Source: Selaginella moellendorffii
Lineage: Eukaryota; Streptophyta; Lycopodiopsida; Selaginellales; Selaginellaceae
Direction: 5' to 3'
Assembly: GCF_000143415.4 (NCBI RefSeq)
Contig: NW_003314296.1
Location: 321,750-385,749, forward strand
Length of the DNA stretch: 64,000 nucleotides
The position numbers were made by a program, and so were the translations under genes. Below, one piece after another: positions 23,228-34,700 of this stretch. Under the pieces are notes generated by a model that saw only the letters and a program-made list of their open reading frames with translations, had not been told where the DNA came from and made no database searches. Every line of letters starts with the position of its first letter. Positions within the stretch are counted from its first letter, which is position 1.

Positions 23228-23834
23228 ATGCATCGACTTCTAGAAAGCTACAGGTACGTTCTGCGTGCTCGCTGCGTTGTTATCAATACAGCTACTTATC
23301 GAGTGAGCATTTGGACTTTGTGGAGGGAATTCTTGCAGATTCTGCGGGAGTTTTTTCCCGAATATATCAAAGCAGCTCGCCACCCTGTGCCGCAAACAGC
23401 GCGAAGCGACTTGTCACCTACTTGGTCCAGGGAGAGAGATGTGTTGCTGCTGCTGCTGCTGTTGCTGTTCGCGAGAAAGATGAAGTCGAAAAGGAAAAGG
23501 GGCGGCTTACTTGGCGACGCTTGGAGCGTGAAAGCAGGCATGTATCTTTGAATTTCGATGTGTTTGGAGATTTTGCTCCCGGTTCTCAGGTCCTCTGTGC
23601 AGGTTGGCCGAAGCTCCTTTTCTCCAAACGAAGGTCAGAGGCACAGGACACGCAGCTTTATCCGTCATGGATGGGCGTATTAATTGCGAGAATGAATCAA
23701 GTCAAAGAAATGAGCATAGCCGTAAGAGCACCACCAAACTTCGGGTAAAGTCTCAAGCTGAAAAATCGATTTTTTATGCCAGGCTGATTGATCGTTCGAA
23801 GTCAAAGGATTGGCTTGGAGGAAGAGGCGCGTAA
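23228..23834 (+). CDS. Unknown 167-aa protein with Ala-run and a likely GC-AG intron
   Basis: I do not recognise the family. Three exons give one frame: 23228-23253, 23292-23537 and 23603-23834. Intron 1 is GT-AG (38 bp, very short). Intron 2 has a GC donor (AG|GCATGT) and an AG acceptor; other donors nearby give an early stop. The protein has a helical first half (LDFVEGILADSAGVFSRIYQ), an Ala/Val run encoded by GCT repeats, a charged segment (REKDEVEKEKGRL) and a basic Ser/Lys-rich tail, so it is probably nuclear or cytosolic. The frame stays open upstream of the ATG to 23111, so an additional 5' exon is possible. It lies 272 bp after the transporter stop on the same strand. Confidence 0.42.
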
Positions 23835-24343
23835 GCTTCCAGAGGATTGTTCGTGATCGCAAGTGAGTTTCTTTTTTACTTCTCCTTTTGTTTCGTGATC
23901 TCGCCTCGCTGTTCTCTTGATCTTATAGCATGAATCTTCACGGAGATCGACGGGATTAAAATTTTCCAAAAGGTTCGCTCAACGAGAAGGCCACTAAAAA
24001 ATGTTGGGAGAGATTTACGAATTCCAAGCGGCGCGTGAAAGCTGAAAACCGAATTAAAGAGGATCGATTAACACTAATGCGGCCATTCCATTAAGCTAAA
24101 CATCATAACGTCCGTCCAGAAATTACCTTTGACCGTCATTTGTAAAGAAACGAATCTCTGGCGCCGGGAAATGCGCTTGTCGGAAAGGTGACGGCTGACG
24201 GGCAAGAGCGCCAGTCAGCCCGTCAGCCCGTCAACTATCAAAACCGTCAAAAACGTCAGTGCAAGTGGAGTTAAGAAAAGAAAAATAAAGGAAGACGCAA
24301 AAAAACTCGGCTATGGTGATATAGAAGAGAGCTTTGGCTGCGT

Positions 24344-24364
24344 TGTGTGTGTGTGTGTGTGTGT
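24344..24364 (+). repeat. (GT)n microsatellite
   Basis: Twenty-one bases of GT repeat in the probable promoter or leader of the PP2C gene. Confidence 0.9.
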
Positions 24365-24403
24365 TATAGTTTTTATAGATAGTGTGTGTGTTCTACGCTA
24401 GCT

Positions 24404-24424
24404 ATGGCGATGGAGGAGAGCTAG
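24404..24424 (+). promoter_or_regulatory. Possible upstream ORF in PP2C leader
   Basis: ATG GCG ATG GAG GAG AGC TAG encodes six residues and ends 438 bases before the PP2C start. If it lies inside the transcript it could lower PP2C translation. The transcription start is not known, so this stays tentative. Confidence 0.3.
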
Positions 24425-24862
24425 GGTTTCGAGAGGAGCGCGCAGCTAGGCGCTAGGCGCTGCGGCATCGGGCGCCGAATCGCCAGATTGACTGGGAGCT
24501 GCGTGGAGGGGGAATGCGTCGCGGCGCGCTAGGGTTTTGTGATTCCCGAGGTAAGATCTTCGCAGCGCCCGGAATGCGTCCTCTGCGCGTCGCCGATTTC
24601 TCGCGGGATTTCGCAGATTCTCGCGCAACGCTCGCGTAATATTTCGCAGTGATCCGGCTTTTACTGCTTTCCCCGGCTGCTCGATCTCTCCTCCCTCCTC
24701 CAGATAGAGAGAGATGCCGGGGATTTCTTCTTTCATGAGCCGCGGGGAGATTGGATCTAGCGGCAGCAGCAGCGGTAGAGGCAGCGGCAGGGTTTGTGAA
24801 GGCTAACAAAGATCCAAACGGAGGCCGAGCGAGGGCCGAAGAGGCAGAGGGAGGATGTGATA

Positions 24863-27590
24863 ATGGGAAACAGCGTCTCAAGAGTGGTGAGCTGCTTCGT
24901 TCCCAGGCGGGAGCACGATGGGGCGGGAATTGTGCTCTCGGATCATCCTCTCGATGAAGGCCTCGGCCACTCCTTCTGCTACATCAGGCCTACATTGGAC
25001 TCCTCCGCCAGCTCGCCCGCCCAGCACCAGTCCGGGGACTACTCCTTCTCCCACTCGACGAGCTCGTCCATCCACACCGACTCGGAGCCATTTGGGTCGA
25101 GCGTGGAGGCGGAGGAGCAGGCGCCGGCGATGCCCAGGATCAGCAAGAACGCGCTCAAGTGTACCATCTCCGAGACCTCTTTCAAGGCCATCTCGGGGGC
25201 GTCCGTCAGCGCCAACACCTCCACTTCCAGGTCGGCCCCTTTGCTCGATAGCTTCACCGCCTTCTCCAGTGTCCCGGCCGCGGCGTTCGAGAGCACGCCA
25301 TCGTTTACAGCGCTGCCACTCCAGCCGATACCCAGGGGAATTGCTCACTCGGGACCCATCACTGGATCGTCAGGCTCTTGCTCGGGGCCGCTGGAGAGGG
25401 GATTTCTATCCGGCCCGCTGGAGAGGGTGTTCATGTCGGGTCCTCTGGAGCGGGGGTTCCTGTCCGGGCCCCTGGAGAGAGACAAGGGGGGCTTCATGTC
25501 TGGGCCATTGGAGAGGCAACTCTCCGGGCCTCTCGAGCAGGGAGGAGGTGGGCATTTTTCCGGGCCGGTTTTGTATCCTTCCGTATCGCACAGGGGACGA
25601 AAGAAGACGCTGGGCGAGTACGTGAAAGATGCAAGCTTGCCGGTTCGTCGGGCCTTCTCCAAGACGGTTTCCAACATCGCTCGCACTAGGAAGTCACTGG
25701 TTCCACACCGGAAGAAGCATAGAAGAGGTGGTGATCGCGACCAGCAGCATGCGAGCGAGTCGGTTGCGGACACTTACTCCATGTCGTCGGAGTTTGACGC
25801 GAGGGAGAGTCACCTTCAGTGGGCACAGGGAAAAGCCGGGGAGGATAGAGTCCATATAGTGCTGTCTGAGGAGCACGGATGGATGTTCGTGGGGATTTAT
25901 GACGGCTTCAATGGCCCAGACGCACCGGATTTCCTCATGAGCAACCTTTACCCGGCCATATACAAGGAGCTGCAACGTCTCTTGTGGGACCAGAAGGAGG
26001 CATTTCAACTTTCGCAAAGTCCGTGCTCGCAGAGTCTACTTACGAAAGCGAGACGTGAGATCGATGTTGGTGCCAACGGTGGTTTGGCGAGAAACGGCAT
26101 GCAGGCGACGAGGTCGAGGAACTACCCCTCGCCTATGGATTGCCAGGACGATTGCAGCTCACTGGGAGTGATGGAGCTGGACGGGAAGTCGTCGGAGGAT
26201 AGGCAAGGCACGAGAGCTTGCGGTGGTGGCGAGGTTGACGGCAAGCAGGTCAAGCTTAAGTCCATACTGGGAGTGAAACTCAAGCAGGCATGCAGGAGGA
26301 AGCACAAGGGTGGCAGCAGCAGCAGCTACAAGAAGCTGTTCCAGTGGCGGTACGACTGGGAGCACGAGAGGCTAGAGTCGGAGAGGCTGGGCAAGGCGAG
26401 CGTCTGCGAGGAAGTGGACAGCCCGCCAATCCAGTCGAGGAGAGGCCGGGTGGATCACTCGGGCGTCTTAAAGGCGCTGGAGCGGGCACTCGAGGAAACG
26501 GAGCACGCCTATCTCGAGATGACGCAGAGGTCCGTGATGGACAACCCGGAGGTGGCGCTCGTCGGCTCTTGCCTGCTCGTCATGCTCATGAAGGACGAGG
26601 ACGTCTACATTATGAACGTTGGCGACAGCCGCGCGGTGCTGGCGCAGGACACAAGGTCCTCTCGCAGCGGCAGCAAGTGCCAGTCGGTCCACTCCAGCGA
26701 CAGTAAAGAGGCCGAGCACGAGCGCATCGGCGCCAGGGACTCGATGCTGCGGATGGAGCTGGAGAGGATCATCGAGGAAACCCCGACAGAGCTTGCGGCA
26801 CTGGAGGCGGCGTATGATGTCGGGGACCTGGCGCCACCGCCTCTCTCGCCAACTTTGGAAGCTCTCCAGCTCTCCTGCGATCACAGCACGAGCATTGAGG
26901 AGGTGAGTTCTCTTTTCTGCCTCTCTCTCTCTCTATGTGCACGCCACACACACTGACTTAACGTTGACAGGAGGTGATGCGTATAAGGATGGAGCACCCG
27001 GATGATGAGGCATCTATAGCGAATGATCGCGTCAAGGGAAGGCTGAAAGTGACTCGAGCTTTCGGCGCGGGATACTTGAAACAGGTGTGTTCTTGCATGT
27101 TTTTTTTTCTTCTCCTGTTTGTTCTAAACTTTAGCTCTCTTTTACCAACACAGCCCAAGCTAAACGACGCTGTTCTCGAGATGTTTCGGATCGATTTCAT
27201 TGGCGACGAGCCGTACGTGACTTGCACGCCCTCATTGCAGCATCACAGGCTGGGACCCCGGGATCAGTTCCTGGTGCTCTCCTCGGACGGTCTCTACCAG
27301 TACCTCAGCAACGAAGAAGTGGTGGCTCATGTGGAATGGTTCATGGAGAAATTCCCAGACGGTGACCCCGCTCAATACCTTATTGAGGAGCTTCTCTTTC
27401 GCGCTGCCAAGAAAGCCGGTATGTTCTACTAGTTCTTATAGTTCTTTAGTTCTTAGCATGGGATTGATTACCAGGTATGGATTTCCACGAGCTGCTAGAC
27501 ATTCCCCAGGGTGACCGCCGAAAATACCACGACGACGTTTCGGTGATGGTGATCTCGCTCGAAGGGAGGATTTGGAGATCATCCGGCTGA
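24863..27590 (+). CDS. POLTERGEIST-type protein phosphatase 2C
   Basis: Metal-dependent Ser/Thr phosphatase of plant PP2C clade C (POL/PLL), which in Arabidopsis acts at the plasma membrane in stem-cell and peptide-receptor signalling. Four exons: 24863-26902, 26971-27084, 27154-27418, 27475-27590, 844 residues. MGNSVSR at the N-terminus is a consensus for N-myristoylation. The [14 protein letters not shown] and [17 protein letters not shown] blocks are POL-family N-terminal signatures. Residues about 174-228 hold six SGPLER-type repeats. The catalytic domain starts near residue 320 with GEDRVHIV and [12 protein letters not shown] (Asp347), then [47 protein letters not shown] and [15 protein letters not shown], so the metal-binding aspartates are kept. 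The ATG was preferred over an in-frame GTG six bases upstream. Confidence 0.95.
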
Positions 27591-27927
27591 AAGAAAGAAA
27601 GACGATCGATCGATCTGGCAACCCCGGAGATTGGAATTTTTTTTCTTCTTCCAAGGACCAAGACAAGGATCAAAAAAAAAAGAGAAGGAAATCTGTGTGA
27701 TGTGACTTTCTTGAAGAGGCACGAGGACTTTGCTCGCGATTTTGATTAGTGACAAAAAAGCATATGATACTGCGCGCGGCTGTAATGGATGATGATGGCT
27801 ATTAAATTTATTCCCAGGCTTCTAGATTCCTCGCTATCTCTCGATCGGGTCGGGTGGAAGGAATGGGAAATAAAAAGTGTTTCCTGACAACGAAAGAAGA
27901 AAAAATCGTCGATTCAAAGGCTTACTT

Positions 27928-30422
27928 TCATCGTTCTAAGTTGGCGGCGGTGGAAAGATCTAATCTAAAACACCGCACTGCGCCAAGCAATTCTTCTGGT
28001 AGCTCGCTCTCACTTTCGGCCTGTGATCCAGGAAGAAAAAAGGAAAAAGAGAATTTATCGACCATCACTATCATGCTCCTAAGGAAATTGGTGGCTTACC
28101 CTCAACGAGAATCCCATATCTACAACCAACGCGGATATGTACCCAAATACGATGCTCATCACTCCACGGACTATTCCCGACGATCCCATATTCACATCCA
28201 CCTGTGTAACAGCACCCAACACTCTTGTAAACTATGAAGCAAGCAAACCAAATGAAAGCTTGGTTTATTACCTCGATGTAGTTTTTGCCTTTGTGATAGC
28301 TGCAGTCCAGGATCTGGCCGAGTACCACGGCTCTCGATCCCACGGCTTGCCTCACAATCCAAGAGCCCTGGGTTCATGAAAAAAAAATGACTAGATTGAA
28401 CAAACGAACTTTGTGTTACCTCGGGAACTGAGGGCAGCAGAAGAAGGCGTTGATTCCGGAAGTTGTCATCTTTGTGTATAAACTGATGCAGCAGCGACCC
28501 TTCCAGTATCTTCGTACGTGTTGCGAAGTAGTAAACCAGGCTGTAGTAGTGACCAGAGTGAGGAACCTGCGAAGGTAAAACGCTGGTTATGCATTTTGGG
28601 CATCGAAAACTAATTACCTGCAAGTTGAACGTAAAGAAAAAGGCGTCCTTGCTCTGTTTTTGAAGTAAAATACGGACGAGAAAAATGAGGCGTGTCCAAC
28701 AGAGAAAATAAACTACCTCTACCTCTGAAATGCCCCGTAAACAGGAGACATTGTCTAGTTTGTCCTTGCTTTTGTACCAGTCTGCCGCAACAAGCTTAAA
28801 AATCGGTTCTTCCGCTGCAACCTGGTGAAAGGAGTTGAGAGAATCGAAACGCACCAAACGAATGATTACCAGCAAACCATCTCTCAGGTATCTTTTTCCT
28901 CGAAGTTTGAACAAGCTGCTGTCGGGCTCGGACACTGAATTGCGGCCAACTCCGCGGGACAGCGTTCCCGAGAAAGAGCACCACTTTTGCAAACCATCGC
29001 TGTGGCCATTGTATGCTGCAACATACACATAAGGTCCAAAAGCAACTCGGAGAAGATTTAACAAATGCATACCTTTGGCATTTCGAAGCCTTTCGTCTGA
29101 TACATCGCTATGACTCTGAAAAGACACACGCAGAAGAATATATCAAATCAAGTACGTTTGCTTTTCCAAACCTCTGTGTCTGAAAATTGGTCCGCGCGTG
29201 CATCGAAAAAATCCTCCGTATCCGACGACCCGAGGAATGGTGTGGAAGCAATACGTTGACGAATATTGCTGGCAGTGGCTGGTTCTTCCGTTACAACGAT
29301 TGAATTTTCTCGGGGCCTTGGCATCATATTGGACTGTGTTGAATTCATTCGGTGCGCAGCAAAGTAGTCTCTTACACCTGCAATGGCACTAAGTAATAGG
29401 AATCACTCGTGTCACAATATATAAGCTACCCGCAATAACGCTCAAGAGATTGTCTCTAAGGTGGATACCATAACTGGAAGTTATGCAGCCAGGCCAGCCA
29501 CCAGCGTCTATTTCAAACACGCTCTCCACCATACACTTTGAAGGCGTCAATGGGGTGATCATATAGCCTCCACCTTCATTCATCCGACATCAGAGCCATT
29601 AAGTACAATCCTTCGCTGAAAATTGTTTTGTCTTACTATGTATTGTGGCACGAACATGTCCAGGCTCAGTTGCCTTCCTATCCACTGACCTGTAAAAGAT
29701 AGCTGTAGAAAAACCTTAGTTCTCTACATGGCTCTCAACATGTATAGCTTACTGTATGCTCCATTGTCCTCACGCATCCAGTAGCGTGAAATGCAAAAGT
29801 CTCTCGGGCTCAAGTACCTGTAAGAAAGAATCTTAGTAATCACGGCGACATTCCGAGTTCATACTTGCCGCCAATCTTGCGTCAAGCAAACATGAAGAAC
29901 ATCGGAATGGTCGTCTATAACTTCCACAATCGACGCTGTTTCAACAGTGTGATCCCATCTATACAAAACAAAACAAATCAAAACAACAAACGTTAGCTTA
30001 TCCAGACATTTTAAGCGTGCTACTCACTGGAATCGCTCGGGTCCATAGTTCATGATCTCATCAAAAATAAGGTCCGCCTGGCCTTTCACAACTCCGACAG
30101 CTTTCATCACAGAGACCTGTAAGGTACAAAATCCTAGTCAATGGAGACAAAACCATGACGAGAACAGAGCTCACCTTGGACCCACTACACATCTCCTTAA
30201 AGAACCTCAGGCCTGAAGCAAACTACGGTCAAAGCAGGCAAATTTAAAGACGAGCAGTCACCATTCTCACAGCGAACAAGTTTCCATTTCGGCGGATCTG
30301 GAAAAGCTTCTGGAGTTCCGGGCTCCACGACAGGTGCCACTGCCAGCATACTGTCATAACTCAGCAAAAAGAAAAAGATTCCTAGTTGACAAACCCTTTC
30401 CAATTGTCCTGAGACGCTTCAT
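27928..30422 (-). CDS. EDR2-like START and DUF1336 protein
   Basis: EDR2-family proteins bind lipid with a START domain and restrain salicylate-linked defence. Seventeen exons were chained on the minus strand: 30395-30422, 30262-30339, 30175-30212, 30028-30116, 29869-29958, 29753-29817, 29637-29702, 29430-29573, 29172-29377, 29073-29115, 28870-29015, 28723-28821, 28618-28653, 28420-28566, 28272-28367, 28100-28201, 27928-28020 (521 residues). START blocks include KWKLVRCENGLRFF, MKAVGVVKGQADLIFDEIM, RDFCISRYWMREDNGAYTIF and SGGYMITPL. DUF1336 blocks include KRYLRDGLLVAAEEPIFKLV, GSLLHQFIHKDDNFRN, GSWIVRQAVG, KGKNYIEVDVNMGSS and ESELPEELLGAVR. The 29869 junction keeps frame only with a GC donor. 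An upstream exon or N-terminal PH domain may exist beyond 30422, so the start is uncertain. Confidence 0.9.
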
Positions 30423-31896
30423 GCTCCAGGATCCTTGCCTAGTCCTGGAAACGAGCACAAAAATTTACTCGGAGATACTTTCTTCCCTACACGACATGCT
30501 CACATACTGAAGCTTTCAGTGGAAGGCCATGAGTCCAAACAAGATAGAGCTGGCTGTAAAACAAGAAGAAACAAATCAACCAATCAATCTAGTCACTGGA
30601 AAGAAGAAAAAGTTACAGGAACTTCTTTCGAGTAATCACACACACTGTAGAGACGAATCGTGTAAAGAACCTGCCAAAACAGGACGATCACTCTTGCAAA
30701 GCTCTAGATTTTTTATTTCCTCGAAGCGATCGAGACAAAACCTTGCCGTTCACCAATTGCCGCCCGGTATATCACCTACAGTTCATCCACATTGATCAAA
30801 TCGAGGTTTGCCACATACCAGATCGTCCTTGTGACGCAGCTCCGCGAATCGCTGGCCTAAAATGTGAGCACGCAGTGGATTCCACCGGCCTTGCTCGCAC
30901 CGAAGCTGTCAGTCCTGGCGCCCACCCTCATCATCCTCTCTCAAGAACCCTAAAACTTCTATACAAACATTTCTTTACTTTCCTTTTTCCCCTTGATTGC
31001 CACGTTACAGCAAATAGAAAAATACTTTTTTGATTCTTCTGATCTGACTGTGCATGCATGGATGTGAATCTGGAGGAATCATGGGGATGATTCTTGAAAT
31101 ATTTTTGAGATCATGTTACATGACATCAGAAACTCTTTTGCCATCCACTCCAAAAAGCTGAGCACTAGGCTTTTATTTTTGCCTCCTTTTGTTTTTTATT
31201 TGTGATTCTTCTAGGATGTGTTCTGACTGAGGTTGTATAGAATGTGCCCCAATTGCTCCATCCATGTGACATCCAGCAAGCAGCCTCAACAAGTCCTCCA
31301 ATACAGAATCAATAAAACACTCAACTGGCAGACACCCAACCACCACAAAACAATTCAATCCACTCCAACCTCCAAAAAGAGAGGAATTCATCCTATCAAA
31401 ATCGAGTGGTGTGTGGATGGAATATCCCACATTCATGGATTAGGGTTCAGTGTGAACCAACCAACTGGGCACATGGTAAAATGTCAGGCCTTGATGCGAG
31501 CACATGCACGCACGTTGCGTTTTCTGACTTTTGGCCTTGATTGTAAGCTCGGGGGGACGGCTCAGATGTGCCCTCAATAAATGCGAATCGTTGGTTCGTT
31601 GGTTTAAGTCAATTTCTTTGACTCTCTTGAAGATTAAAGGGCTGATTAGCACAAGTTTACTTACGAGTTTTTCTCGAGACAGTGGTTGTGGACAACATAG
31701 TTACGGTATTCAACCACGCTGTACGACTTCCCATGCGTACGTACAGTAATAGAAAATTCTTGCTTCAGTCTCTGTGAAGCACATGATCATCACCTCCCAA
31801 ACCTGGAGCTATGATCCATGGTGGTTTGCTTTAACCTTTTCTTTGGTTTTCTAAACCATGTGGTCGCTTTCACACGCATTAATACTGGCTTCTCCA
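30423..31896. other. Intergenic; may hold 5' exons of the EDR2-like gene
   Basis: Between 30440 and 30960 the minus strand has short exon-like pieces with acceptor and donor sites (for example QLYLVWTHGLPLKAS near 30500-30545), but I could not join them in frame to the EDR2-like gene. From 31000 on, no coding signal is seen. Confidence 0.35.
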
Positions 31897-31905
31897 CTAT
31901 AAAAG
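31897..31905 (+). promoter_or_regulatory. TATA box of the GASA gene
   Basis: CTATAAAAG lies 170 bases upstream of the GASA start codon, with a purine-rich leader between. The matching site is lost in the pseudogene copy near 34010. Confidence 0.6.
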
Positions 31906-32066
31906 CCGCTGAAACGCCCCCAACGCAAGAGCAGAGCTTAGTAGCGAAGAAGAAGAAGACGAGGAAGAGGAAGAGGAAGAAGAAGTTCCTCCTGCCGCGT
32001 TGAGGAGAAGCTCTTTCTTCCTTGCTTGTTGGTAATCGATCCAAAGTTCCAGCATTTCTTCCTTTC

Positions 32067-32627
32067 ATGGCGTCCTCCAAAGCCACATTTGCGCTGCTGG
32101 TCCTGGCAATGCTGCTTGTCTCACAGGTACGCAATTCCTTCCCTCTCTCTTCTCTCCCCGTGCCAGATCTAAATCTGCTTTGTCGATCTTCTTCTCCACG
32201 CAGGTTCAAGCTTCTTCTCTAGTGACCGGTTCCAAAGCAGTCGATGTAAGTTCCCCTGCCCGAATCGAAAGTCTCGTCAGTTTCTAACCCCGCTGTGTCT
32301 TGGATTTCTTGTTCTTCCCAGGTCCAGAAGAACAAAGGAGGCCAAATCCAACCGCAAAGTAAGCATCACCTTCCGACTCTGTTCCGTCACACTGCCCTGT
32401 TTCTCCTCCTGACGATCCTCTGTTTCTGGTGTTCTTTCCGCTCAGGTTGCACGAATCTCTGTAACTACCGCTGCTCTCAAACTCAGTACCACAAGCCTTG
32501 CATCAAGTACTGTAACCTTTGCTGCCAGAAATGCCTCTGCGTTCCCCCCGGCTTCTACGGCAACAAGCAAGTCTGCCCCTGCTACAACAACATGAAGAAT
32601 GCCCGCGGCGGTCCAAAGTGCCCGTGA
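32067..32627 (+). CDS. GASA/Snakin secreted cysteine-rich peptide
   Basis: Gibberellin-regulated GASA/Snakin peptides are secreted to the wall and act in growth and defence. Four exons: 32067-32126, 32204-32245, 32322-32358, 32446-32627, giving 106 residues. A hydrophobic signal peptide (ATFALLVLAMLLVSQVQASS) is followed by a short polar spacer and a C-terminal domain of about 60 residues with twelve cysteines in the family order (C-x3-C-x3-C, later [20 protein letters not shown] and ending GGPKCP). Length and exon layout are normal for the family. A TATA box lies 170 bp upstream. A damaged second copy begins 1.5 kb downstream. Confidence 0.96.
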
Positions 32628-33990
32628 AGAGTGTATCGATCGCCCGGCACTCGACGAGATCTTACTTAGCTTCTTGCAGACGGACTTGTATTGGCATGAA
32701 AAAATCTGCCCATCTGTTTCAGAAGACTCTCACCAAGTTGTAAGAGAATGAATACTATGGCTTTCTCCTCGCTCATCTTCTCCGCGATCGAACGGCAATG
32801 GGCGAGACACGTGAGCTGACACGAGCGCGGCTTTTCGTTGGCGAAAAGCTTTCCTCGACAACCAACTTGACTGTTCCTGAATCTGAATTTGTTGACTGGA
32901 CTAGCTAACAGCAATAAATCAGAGGAAAGTTCGCAAACATAGATTCTATACCGAAACCATCTCTCCTTGTGATCGTCCAGTTGCAAATCAGTGAATGTAG
33001 AAACAAGTTTAATAAACTAACTAAAAAGTAGTCGTAGTCCCAATGTTGATCATGCTAAAAGATAAGCCTGCAGATTTAGCCTGGATTAGGGCGCAGTGCT
33101 GCTATTAAAGAACAGAGCCAAGGCGTTTAAGGGCGCCCCGCTTGATTGTCTTCTGGTTCTGGGGACGGCCATAGATGTAGGTGATTAAATAAGGTTTGTG
33201 GAAAATTAATTAGCCTGGAGTTTTGCTGTAGGTTAGGTTACATCAACCAACACATTTAACTCAAGATATACCACCTTGTTTAGTTTTGTTTGCTCTCTTT
33301 GACTATGAAGAGCCCAAAAAAAGTATAAAAATCCCCTTTGTAATATATTATATCAGGAACACTGCACACTTACTTGAACAAAACTGTTTAAAATTAATTA
33401 GGAAATATGAGGCTAATGGGAAAGATGCCATTTTCTCACATGCTCATGGAATGTGGTGATGATTTGGGGTTTGGCTTGTTTGACTAGTATAAAGCACTTG
33501 GGTTTAGGACCAAATTGCTCTTTGGCGTACCTTTTCAAGAGTGTCTTATCAAATATAATACAGGGTTATCAATGAGAGTTGAAGGTGGTAAGGTAAAGTT
33601 TCTTTTGTCTCTCTTTAATGATGAACTTAGAAAGTCACATAGCATAGCATGTGTGAGTAGGACACATAAATTGCCTCCAAATTCATCATAAAAGAGAAAT
33701 AGCTCTCATCTTGTCATATGTAACTTTGTATTCTATAAATAAAAAACAATTTTAGAATAAAAAGGTTAGTTGGGAACAAATTGGCAAAGCTTGGATTCTT
33801 AAACCTCCTCAGTGGACAATGCAGTATATCTAAACTTTGTTGAATAGACGATGCCTTTTGTATTTTTTTAAATTATTATTCTAGTTTTTCTGAATCCAAG
33901 ATTTTCATATATAACAAAATAAATGTCAGGGATATTAATTAATATTAGTTTAAAATGTTAATTTAATAATATCTGTATCTCAGAGTTTAA
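32628..33990. other. Spacer between the two GASA copies
   Basis: The first about 170 bases are the 3' untranslated region that is also kept in the pseudogene copy. From about 33000 to 33990 the DNA is AT-rich and shows no gene. Confidence 0.4.
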
Positions 33991-33994
33991 ATAT

Positions 33995-34700
33995 TTCGCA
34001 TTAATACTGGCAGATTAAGCGGCACAAATGCAGAAGAGCCGAAAAGAAAGAAGTTCTGTTTGAGGACAAGCTCTCTTCTTAATTCCATGGCGTCCTTCAA
34101 AGTTACGTTTGCACTGCTGCAGGTAAGGAATTCCGTCTTCTCTAGTCGCTGGTTCCAAAGTAGTCGAATTAAGTTCCCTGCACGAATTAAAATCTCTTCG
34201 ATTTCTAACCCGTGCTTATCAACTTCCAACTCTGTTCCGTCACACTGCTCTGTTCTCCTCCTGATGATCCTCTGTTTCTGGTGTTCTTTCCGCTCGGGTT
34301 GCACGAATCTCTGTAACTACCGCTGCTCCCAAACTCAGGACCACAAGCGTTGCATCAAGTACTGTAACCTTTGCTGCCAGAAATGCCCGTGCGTTCCCCC
34401 GGCTTCTACGGCAACAAGCAAGTCTGCCCCTGCTACAACAACATGAAGAATGCCCGCGGCGGTCCAAAGTGCCCGTGAAGAGTGTATCGATCGTCCGGCA
34501 CTCGACGAGATCTTACTTAGCTTCTTGCAGACAGACTTGTATTGGCATGAAAAAATCTGCCCATCTGTTTCAAAAGGCTTTAGATTAGTTGTAAGAGAAT
34601 GAAATGGATTCAAGTATACCATACTCTCTTTCGCTTTACCTCCTCGCTTTTTCGCGACCAAACGGTGATGGGCGAGACACACAAGAGTCACTTCTCGTTG
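33995..34700 (+). pseudogene. GASA/Snakin duplicate, inactivated
   Basis: Duplicate of the gene at 32067, including promoter remnants ('cgcattaatactggc'), coding region and 3' flank. Several lesions are visible. The TATA segment is missing. The signal-peptide exon starting at 34088 has lost 24 bases. The acceptor region of intron 1 and the exon-2 start are deleted. The third exon is gone. In the cysteine domain one C is lost from a C-run near 34397-34403, shifting frame after CVPP so the last cysteines are not read. The cysteine-domain nucleotide sequence is otherwise almost identical to the intact gene, so the duplication is fairly recent. Confidence 0.88.

Larger units (their letters stand above)
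23835..24862. other. Upstream region and 5' leader of the PP2C gene
   Basis: Contains a (GT)n run at 24344-24364 and a GC-rich leader. A GT donor at about 24551 (GAG|GTAAGA) and AG acceptors near 24615 and 24650 suggest a short intron in the 5' untranslated region. Direct repeats of 'cgtcagcccgtca' type lie near 24186-24250. No separate gene is supported; minus-strand frames here are GC-bias artefacts. Confidence 0.45.

Noticed and set aside
25345-25773. Antisense open frames across the PP2C exon
   Set aside because: They mirror the GC-rich, repeat-containing PP2C coding strand, which has clear family motifs.
32295-32627. 110-aa unspliced reading of the GASA region
   Set aside because: It reads through introns. 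The spliced four-exon model gives a signal peptide and a normal-length GASA peptide.
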